Assembly: GCA_013330915.1 (NCBI GenBank)
Contig: DUHK01000056.1
Location: forward strand, 1-39,603
DNA from: Methanosphaera sp.
GTDB lineage: Archaea > Methanobacteriota > Methanobacteria > Methanobacteriales > Methanobacteriaceae
Reading direction: 5' to 3'
DNA: 39,603 bases
Shown here: in pieces, positions 33,205 to 39,603 of the stretch
Layout: the number at the start of each line of letters is the position of its first letter
How positions within the stretch are numbered: the stretch's first letter is position 1
Translations under genes and position numbers: made by a program
The notes under the pieces: generated by a model
What the model saw: the letters and a program-made list of their open reading frames with translations, nothing else
What the model was told of the DNA's origin: nothing
Databases searched by the model: none

Positions 33205-33225
33205 ATTTGAAAAATGTTTTCAAAT
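33205..33225. promoter_or_regulatory. Perfect 9-bp-arm palindrome between LicD and UPF0173 genes
   Basis: ATTTGAAAA and TTTTCAAAT enclose ATG. It is about 20 bases after the LicD stop and 80 upstream of the UPF0173 start. It could be a LicD terminator stem or an operator. It shares the core TTGAAAA/TTTTCAA with the padR palindrome, but the spacing differs (three versus one base). Confidence 0.4.
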
Positions 33226-33244
33226 AAGATAATCTTTAAAACGA

Positions 33245-34351
33245 TTATTTACCGAAATTGTCATTTATTTGCTCGAATTTCTTTATTTGCCTGTCAAAAA
33301 ATTCATCATCATATTTTCTGTTTAAGTTGTCTGCACGGAAATGATGCACAACCACTTTTGGTATTTTATTATACTCCTTGTACAGATCTCTTAAATAGAA
33401 ATCAGTATCGTTTGGACATGGATATGAAACATCATTAAATTTGATTGATTTTAGTGGAAATACCACTTCCTTCTTAAACAAACCTAAATGATAAGCATGA
33501 TATCCACTGTTTCCTCTAAGATTATTGTCTATTCCCGAAACAATATAGTTTTGCTCATCCAAACTTAGATTAAAACGTTGATAGTAATCGTCCATATATT
33601 CATTGATATCTGCGCCTTCTTTCATTTTTTCAATGAATATCTTTTGTTCTTCAATAACCTTTTCTGCAAATCCGCTTGGAGGAGTGTCCACATAATCACT
33701 AGGGAAAACATCCAGACCTGCCAATAACTCACCTTCATCCGAATAATATGCAATTTGTAAAAATGATATTCTTATAGCTTCAAGCCTGTCATTAACAGTA
33801 ACTTCAACATTTTCCAGATTATTGGATTTGATTTCATCATCAATTACTTCTATCAACTTGTTATAATCCTTTCTCATCATACCCAAATCAATGTCATCAT
33901 CCCATGGAATATAACCTCCATGTCTGACGGCACCCAGTAATGTACCGTAATCCAGCCAGTATTTCAAATCGTATTTTTCAAGAACATTAACTACAAAGTT
34001 TAAGAGTTCCTGGTTTAAACGCTGAAAGTTTCTTAGAGGACCCTTGGATTTTAAGTCATAATAAAGAAACAATGTGGAGAATTGTTGATTATATGAATCC
34101 AATATTCTGTCATAATTTTTCTTGTTGTCTTCAATAATCCTTTTTAATTCAACGTTCTCGTTTTTAACTGACTGAATCTCCTTTTTCAACTCGGATATTT
34201 CAGAGGATATATTTTGAATATCTTCGTTAATACCAGGGAGTTTGTCTTCCTTTTTTAATAAGTGATTTACCTGTTGAGTTAAGTCACTTACTTCTGTGGT
34301 TAACTTGTTATTTAGAATTTCTTGATCGTTTTTGTTGTTTCTGCCAAACAT
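33245..34351 (-). CDS. LicD-family phosphotransferase with N-terminal coiled coil
   Basis: LicD proteins are nucleotidyltransferase-fold enzymes that attach phosphocholine or similar phospho-groups to surface glycans. The LicD domain starts at about residue 110 with LKYWLDYGTLLGAVRHGGYIPWDDDIDLGM, the catalytic DDDID stretch. It continues to the C-terminal FNDVSYPCPNDTDFYLRDLYKEY, the usual end motif. The N-terminal 100 residues form a long coiled coil (LKKEIQSVKNENVELKRIIEDN), which may organise it with glycosyltransferases. I take the ATG at 34351, eight bases after AAGG; in-frame ATGs at 34357 and 34366 are less well placed. It follows the 1326-residue glycosyltransferase by about 35 bases, so they are likely cotranscribed. 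Confidence 0.85.
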   Translation of the reverse strand: MFGRNNKNDQEILNNKLTTEVSDLTQQVNHLLKKEDKLPGINEDIQNISSEISELKKEIQSVKNENVELKRIIEDNKKNYDRILDSYNQQFSTLFLYYDLKSKGPLRNFQRLNQELLNFVVNVLEKYDLKYWLDYGTLLGAVRHGGYIPWDDDIDLGMMRKDYNKLIEVIDDEIKSNNLENVEVTVNDRLEAIRISFLQIAYYSDEGELLAGLDVFPSDYVDTPPSGFAEKVIEEQKIFIEKMKEGADINEYMDDYYQRFNLSLDEQNYIVSGIDNNLRGNSGYHAYHLGLFKKEVVFPLKSIKFNDVSYPCPNDTDFYLRDLYKEYNKIPKVVVHHFRADNLNRKYDDEFFDRQIKKFEQINDNFGK

Positions 34352-34385
34352 TTTCATAGCCTTCATGTATTATTAAAGTATCTGT

Positions 34386-37300
34386 TTATAAATCATCCCA
34401 TATTGGATTTCTGAAACCGAGTTGTTCGCATAGTTGAGCTTCCCACTGGTTTTTTCTGAACATTAAATCATAATATTCCTCATCTTCCTGCAGTTTTTCG
34501 GTTGCCTTCTGTAATTTATGATAAACTACCGCGTCAGAGACATAGATGATTTTTTGCTTCATTATTTTTCTGACATATTCGGAGAATACCCTGTCCGATC
34601 TGTAATGTCGACCGGATTGGGCATCCAATCCGAATGTTTTATCCAGCATTTCCCTTTTAATATAGGTGCAGAAAAATGGTGCAAAACTCATTTCCAATAA
34701 TCCACCATCGTGGTATAAATCCATATTGATAATATTTTGATGATGTATCGATGGATTTACATCACATTCAAAAATTGATGTTGCATATGGAACATGTATC
34801 TTCAAGGTTTTTGTTCCTCCAGGCAATATTTGTTGGGGAACTGTTATTCCAATATCGTCAGCACTATAAGCCACATCCTGTAACGCCTCTAAAGAATAAC
34901 TTGTTAATATGGCATCATTATTCAATAGAAGTATATCCGAGTTTTCATCGGATATGTCAATTCCCATGTTCACAGCATGAGTAAAACCATAGTTTACATC
35001 ATTTTGAATCAGTTTTATTTGTTTTTTATTTTCCATTACTTTGAGATAGTAACGAACAGCCTCGTTTGAATTATTGTCAACTATGATAATATCAACTTTT
35101 TCATCATAGTTTTTTCTGATTGAATTAACACATTCTTTAAGATCCTTTAATGATTGATAACTCGGAATGATTATGCTTACTTTTCTGGTCAACTGTGGAT
35201 ATTGCTTTGAAGCAGTTTTATTTTTATTTTGAATCAATTCAACGTAATGTTCATTAAATGAATTTTTTTCATTGTTTAACAGGTAAAAATTACTGATTCT
35301 GTCTGAATCATTGAAATCATAGTATTTTGAATGTAAGAATGGAACACTGAATATTTTATAGTTATTACTTATCCTTAATATCAAATCCCAATCTTCCAGT
35401 CGTTCCAATGATTCATCAAACATGCCGATATCATCCAATATGCTTCTTTTATGACAGAAACAATTAAGATCAATGTAATTACGGTTTTTTAACAGGGATT
35501 TGTTATATGCACCGAAACGAATCTTTTGTATCGGTGAAGATTTATCCGGATATATTAATTGACCCGAATATATTGCGTCGGCATCTTTTAGTTTTTCAAA
35601 GGAACCTACTGATGCTTCCAGATAGTACTTATCCCATTCGTTATCGGAATCCAAATATGCTATGTATTCCCCTTTTGCATGCTGCAATCCAACATTTCTT
35701 GATCCTGCAGGACCCATATTTGTTTTATTGAATATTACATTGATTTTTTCATGCCTTAAATTCCTTAAGAAATCCAGGGTATTGTCTGTACTTGAATCAT
35801 CAACTATGATTAATTCAAAGTTTTGATATGTCTGGTTTAAAACGGAATCTATTGCCTCCTGAAGTAACTTTTTTCTGTTGAAGGTTGGCATTATAATGGA
35901 TACCAATGGTTTTTCATCCAAATTTTGTGTAAATGATCTTAAATACATTGATATATTGTCCATAAATGCAAAACAACATTTTTCCTCTTCATTGAATGGA
36001 ACTGATATTTCAGGACTCAGGTATGAATCTGATAAAAATCCTGAAAAATCCTTGAATTTATATTTTGTAACGTTTGCATTGGAATTTTTCCTATTTATCT
36101 TAAATTTGGCAGATGAATCCGTGAATTCTGAGTAAATGTCCATCAGGGACAATATGAATTTTAAAAATTCTTCTCTTGACACATCGTTTTTGTATAAATC
36201 ATTTATTAGATTGTAGTAATTGTCAACATTATCATCAGATAAGATGGATATCAAATCGTCTTTTTCAAATAAATGTACGCCTATCTCTTCCTCTTTAATT
36301 TCTGATAATATTTTATCATTTAACATTAATATTGGAATCTTGAATTCATAATTTTTCTCAATTAATTCAAATATTTCCTCAAACTCCTCAAATATCACAA
36401 TATAGTCAAATTTAGTTGATTCAATTGTATTTATTATATTTTCAAGTGATAACTCACCCATGTTATGAACTTTGTTTTTGAGATTTGGAGGTAAATTACC
36501 TACCAGATATAACTCCAGATTATCATTATCAATTTCTTCAAGGACATCTGTTTTTGTATCATCCACATAATTACCCAATAGCAATACGTTTGGTTTTTCT
36601 ATACGTGTTTCAATGTTTGAATGGGATAGTTCATCTAAATTAAGCGGATAATTTACAGATATGGTGTTATCAAAATCTTTCAGATGTTTTTCATATTCCT
36701 GTTTAATTTTGTCAAATACCAGTATTTTATTTGCCTTTTTCAATATTTCAGTAAATTTTTCATCCTCTGTTGAATCTTCAGCTTTCTCCATTAATGAAAG
36801 TGGATATTTGTCCTTTATAGTGAATAGTAATGGAATTTTTAATATTTCAGACACGTCAAATAAATCAGAGTTATGATTTTTAAAGTCCCATACGTGAATC
36901 AGATTAATATTGAGTGAATAAAGTGTGTTGAAATATATGTTTTTTAGTTTCATATCACAATCCACGTCTTCTGAATCCAGACTCCACTGATGTATTTTCT
37001 GGAAATCCTTCCATAGTATTACATTCTCTAAATCATAGGAGAGACAGAAAATATCAAAAATGTTATTATCTTCTTTTAATAGGAAATCTCTGATTAGACT
37101 AAGATTGTTAGAATCAACAACAAATAATATTCTGTTTGATAATGTGTTGTTGGAATACTGTTTAATTGATTCCCTAATGTTGTCTACTATGCATCCAATT
37201 TCTTCAGATTCAATATAGTTTTTTACTTTTTCATTGAAGGATTTGTTTATATTGAAATTCTTTAACAGTTTTGAGTTAAGATCAAAGAATTCCTTGTTAT

Positions 37301-38366
37301 GATAAACATATGTTGAATCGTCCAGAATGTTGTTAATAGTAGCTGGAATCTCATATGACAAAATTTTATTTTCATTATCATAATATATTTTGTTTTTTTC
37401 CAATTCAAATAATGGTATTGTATCTTTTTTGATAAATACACAAAATCCATCTGCAAAAAACATCTTATTATTTATAGCGATGTTTGATTTGTTAATTAGG
37501 AAGGACAATCCTTCATTTGTGATTGATAAACCGTTTTTTACCGAGAAATTATTTGGAATGATTGAATTGGATAACGGAGTTATCATGTCAATGTTATCCT
37601 GCGAATATGCTGTTACAATCATCTTTTTAATCCAGTTTGGAGTTACTTCCGTGAAACTGTTAAGTATAACAACATCCGAAGACACTTTTTTCATGTTTTT
37701 GTTGATGAAATCTGTTAGACTTTCATTATTACTGTTATCAATCTGGCTGATGTTTTGATCTTTTTCAAAGTCCAATTCCAAATTTTTATAGTTCAACAGT
37801 TTTATTTCATAATCCACTACTGTGTATTTTTTAATGTTTTCTAGACAAAAGTTTAGAGAGTCTGTATCATGTACTAATATCAGAATGGAAACTTTAGTGT
37901 CTAATTGCTTGGATATTAGATCAATTTTTTCGTCAGATATTTTCAAATTCAAAAATCCAAAAACGTTGGTTTTAGAAATTTCATCCTGATTTAGAATGTA
38001 GTGAGTTAATGGATTCCAATCATGATCCGTTGATGTTTCCTCTTTTAAGTAATGTGTCCTGTAATACTTTTGATTAAAATTTGAATTTGGATTTCTGGTA
38101 TTTTCCCTGTAACCATATTTTATCCAGTGCTCGAGAGCATCCATACCTGCTTTTTTAACATCCTGATGTCTTTGATGGTAATATTCCTTATCAAATAATT
38201 GAGAATCAACTATTATATCATAGTTTTTATCATAGTTTTTTGGAGAAACATATTTTTTATCAAATAAGTTTTTTTCATATATTGCTTGTTTTATAGCAGT
38301 ATCTTTACCTTGCGGAAAAATCTTATTTTTTAACTTGGATAAAAGCTTCCTTATATCTCTGGACAT
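34386..38366 (-). CDS. Multidomain glycosyltransferase with LFDxEYY units (1326 aa)
   Basis: Related in plan to the giant protein at 22917-30122. Residues about 34-130 hold one degenerate and one good LFD unit (LFDKEYYHQRHQDVKKAGMDALEHW). A GT2-like domain follows (about 158-400), in which the acidic motifs are lost (LLNYKN for IDDCS, LNSFTE for LNSDTE). Residues about 415-800 look like a degenerate GT4 (RILFVVDSNN). Two apparently intact GT2 domains end the protein: about 819-1040 (IVDDSSTD, YLDSDNEWD, EDWDL) and about 1060-1300 (IVDNNSN, LLNNDA). GGTGATG lies upstream of the ATG. It is probably cotranscribed with licD and acts in surface-glycan assembly. Substrates are unknown. Confidence 0.83.
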   Translation of the reverse strand: MSRDIRKLLSKLKNKIFPQGKDTAIKQAIYEKNLFDKKYVSPKNYDKNYDIIVDSQLFDKEYYHQRHQDVKKAGMDALEHWIKYGYRENTRNPNSNFNQKYYRTHYLKEETSTDHDWNPLTHYILNQDEISKTNVFGFLNLKISDEKIDLISKQLDTKVSILILVHDTDSLNFCLENIKKYTVVDYEIKLLNYKNLELDFEKDQNISQIDNSNNESLTDFINKNMKKVSSDVVILNSFTEVTPNWIKKMIVTAYSQDNIDMITPLSNSIIPNNFSVKNGLSITNEGLSFLINKSNIAINNKMFFADGFCVFIKKDTIPLFELEKNKIYYDNENKILSYEIPATINNILDDSTYVYHNKEFFDLNSKLLKNFNINKSFNEKVKNYIESEEIGCIVDNIRESIKQYSNNTLSNRILFVVDSNNLSLIRDFLLKEDNNIFDIFCLSYDLENVILWKDFQKIHQWSLDSEDVDCDMKLKNIYFNTLYSLNINLIHVWDFKNHNSDLFDVSEILKIPLLFTIKDKYPLSLMEKAEDSTEDEKFTEILKKANKILVFDKIKQEYEKHLKDFDNTISVNYPLNLDELSHSNIETRIEKPNVLLLGNYVDDTKTDVLEEIDNDNLELYLVGNLPPNLKNKVHNMGELSLENIINTIESTKFDYIVIFEEFEEIFELIEKNYEFKIPILMLNDKILSEIKEEEIGVHLFEKDDLISILSDDNVDNYYNLINDLYKNDVSREEFLKFILSLMDIYSEFTDSSAKFKINRKNSNANVTKYKFKDFSGFLSDSYLSPEISVPFNEEEKCCFAFMDNISMYLRSFTQNLDEKPLVSIIMPTFNRKKLLQEAIDSVLNQTYQNFELIIVDDSSTDNTLDFLRNLRHEKINVIFNKTNMGPAGSRNVGLQHAKGEYIAYLDSDNEWDKYYLEASVGSFEKLKDADAIYSGQLIYPDKSSPIQKIRFGAYNKSLLKNRNYIDLNCFCHKRSILDDIGMFDESLERLEDWDLILRISNNYKIFSVPFLHSKYYDFNDSDRISNFYLLNNEKNSFNEHYVELIQNKNKTASKQYPQLTRKVSIIIPSYQSLKDLKECVNSIRKNYDEKVDIIIVDNNSNEAVRYYLKVMENKKQIKLIQNDVNYGFTHAVNMGIDISDENSDILLLNNDAILTSYSLEALQDVAYSADDIGITVPQQILPGGTKTLKIHVPYATSIFECDVNPSIHHQNIINMDLYHDGGLLEMSFAPFFCTYIKREMLDKTFGLDAQSGRHYRSDRVFSEYVRKIMKQKIIYVSDAVVYHKLQKATEKLQEDEEYYDLMFRKNQWEAQLCEQLGFRNPIWDDL

Positions 38367-38562
38367 AACATCACCAAACTTTAATCAAATTTTGTTTTCA
38401 TTATCTATATATATTATCTTGAATATAATTAAAAAAACTTATCCAAAATATTAATTTTAATATTTGATTGGATATTTAAAGAATTCTATAAAAAATAAAT
38501 ATTTAAAATAGGTAATTGATATTTTTATAAAAAAATTTTTATTAATTCCATATAAAACTGTA

Positions 38563-39603
38563 TTATATTAAATTACTAATTTGCCCGGTATTTTGAATTA
38601 TTCTTAATGTATTGTTTTTTCCATCGTATTTTCTGAATTCGTGATAAATTTCGTTATCGAGTTTCATGTCGTTTAGTTGTTGTAATGAATCGTTAATTGT
38701 AGTTAGTAATTTTGCAGGTTCGTTGATTATGCATGTTTTGGTAATTCCATACTTACTCATCCGTTGAGCATTTCTTTCCTGTTCCGCATGGTTTTTTATT
38801 GGCAACATTATGTTGGGCTGCTTTATGGAGAGCAGTTCCATGCTGGTTGTATGACCGGCAAGAGTGATGGTTAAATCAGACAGCTTCATCCATTCAACAA
38901 GATTATGTGTAAATTGCTTGATTATCACTTTTTCTTTATCGAAGTTATCGAATTCGTTTGAATTAACTTCCAATCCGGTGAATACTATGATCTTATCAGC
39001 CAGTATGTCTTGTGAAATTTGACATATGTCCCTAATCAATACCTTTCCAAATTCACTGCCGCCAATTGTTACTACTATGACTTTTTCATCGGGACCAATG
39101 TTATGCCTGTTTCTGAGTTCTTCTTTTGTTTTAATTTTATTAATGTCATAATGTAACAAAGGTCCTATGTATTCCGTTTTGTATCTCAATTCTTTAGGTA
39201 TTTCTATTACTCCAGGTACATCTGGAACCATGATTTTTTTACAACTTTTTGTAATTTCAATTATAAATCTTCTGATACTTTTTTCAAAGTACTGTATGCT
39301 TTTCATATGAGTATTTTGTGAAAATCCGAAGGTTAAGTCATTGGTAATTATATAGCATGGAACATGAAGAAATTTGGCAGTTATAGGCATGGAATAATGT
39401 GAATCGCATATTACTATATCCGGTTTTGATTTTTTGATGATTCTTGATTCCTTATACATACTTTTTATGAATGTGAATGGAATATCCTTGGACTGCTTGA
39501 TTGATTCCTCCACATTTATGTTACCGTCTTCTCCTTCAAAATTCATCCTCGGTAAAGTATACGTCTTGAAATCATATTCCTTCAAATACTTCAATCCCGA
39601 ACC
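38563..39603 (-). CDS. GT28/MurG-like glycosyltransferase, 5' end beyond the window
   Basis: The frame is open to the right edge; the codons before the first Met (39594) read Gly-Ser-Gly, so the true start lies outside. The visible 347 residues have a GT-B fold. The N-terminal half includes KPDIVICDSHYSMPITAKFLHVPCYIITND. The C-terminal half begins VVTIGGSEFG and has the nucleotide-sugar-binding pattern FTHNLVEWMKLSDLTITLAGHTTSMELLSIKQPNIMLPI, then NHAEQERNAQRMSKYG. This matches GT28 (MurG or diglucosyldiacylglycerol synthase-like) enzymes; archaeal members probably use UDP- or CDP-sugars. It is leftward and separated from the downstream glycosyltransferase by 196 AT-rich bases holding no other gene. 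Confidence 0.8.
   Translation of the reverse strand, partial: GSGLKYLKEYDFKTYTLPRMNFEGEDGNINVEESIKQSKDIPFTFIKSMYKESRIIKKSKPDIVICDSHYSMPITAKFLHVPCYIITNDLTFGFSQNTHMKSIQYFEKSIRRFIIEITKSCKKIMVPDVPGVIEIPKELRYKTEYIGPLLHYDINKIKTKEELRNRHNIGPDEKVIVVTIGGSEFGKVLIRDICQISQDILADKIIVFTGLEVNSNEFDNFDKEKVIIKQFTHNLVEWMKLSDLTITLAGHTTSMELLSIKQPNIMLPIKNHAEQERNAQRMSKYGITKTCIINEPAKLLTTINDSLQQLNDMKLDNEIYHEFRKYDGKNNTLRIIQNTGQISNLI

Overview
The window is an AT-rich archaeal chromosome segment, most likely from a gut methanogen of the order Methanobacteriales. The genus Methanosphaera or a close relative is my best guess, inferred from gene content and base composition. Archaeal or methanogen markers are a DUF2070 membrane protein, archaeal phosphoglycerate mutase (ApgM), 2-phosphoglycerate kinase (cyclic 2,3-diphosphoglycerate pathway), an archaeal GatC-like protein, an F420H2-oxidase-type flavoprotein, RqcH, and an A24 peptidase coupled to a class III pilin. 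Promoters have archaeal TATA boxes, ribosome binding sites are mostly GGTGAT, GGGG or AGGAG types, and several genes start with TTG or GTG. I see no rRNA, tRNA, CRISPR array, insertion sequence or prophage.

Region 1 (1-4700) holds the edge of a probable metal P-type ATPase behind a promoter studded with GTAATAC boxes, a two-gene operon of small unknown proteins (coiled coil plus AbrB-like), two membrane-anchored PsbP-like proteins, the fumarase beta subunit and DUF2070. Region 2 (4836-9451) is an oxygen-defence and iron-homeostasis island: rubrerythrin, a superoxide reductase that has lost its desulforedoxin centre, F420H2 oxidase, rubredoxin and a DtxR-family regulator, with 2-phosphoglycerate kinase between them. 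Region 3 (9549-13120) has an AMP-forming acyl-CoA synthetase-like enzyme and divergent cysK and cysE, whose shared intergenic region carries two dyad elements.

Region 4 (13127-22879) holds a class III pilin overlapping its A24 prepilin peptidase, pyrG, a leaderless PadR regulator behind a perfect palindrome, then a leftward run gatC-like / ACT / hom / NADAR-like / apgM, asparagine synthetase and a small membrane protein. Region 5 (22917-39603) is mostly surface-glycan machinery. It has a 2401-residue protein with eleven repeats of about 90 residues and four glycosyltransferase-like domains, a 1326-residue relative, a LicD protein and a GT28-type glycosyltransferase running off the window. RqcH and an UPF0173 hydrolase are interspersed.

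The most unusual items are the giant repeat glycosyltransferase with its perfect 201-bp in-frame duplication and abrupt codon-usage shift, the apparently dead first glycosyltransferase domain in its smaller relative, the NADAR-like gene placed in an amino-acid operon, and the palindromic leaderless PadR promoter.
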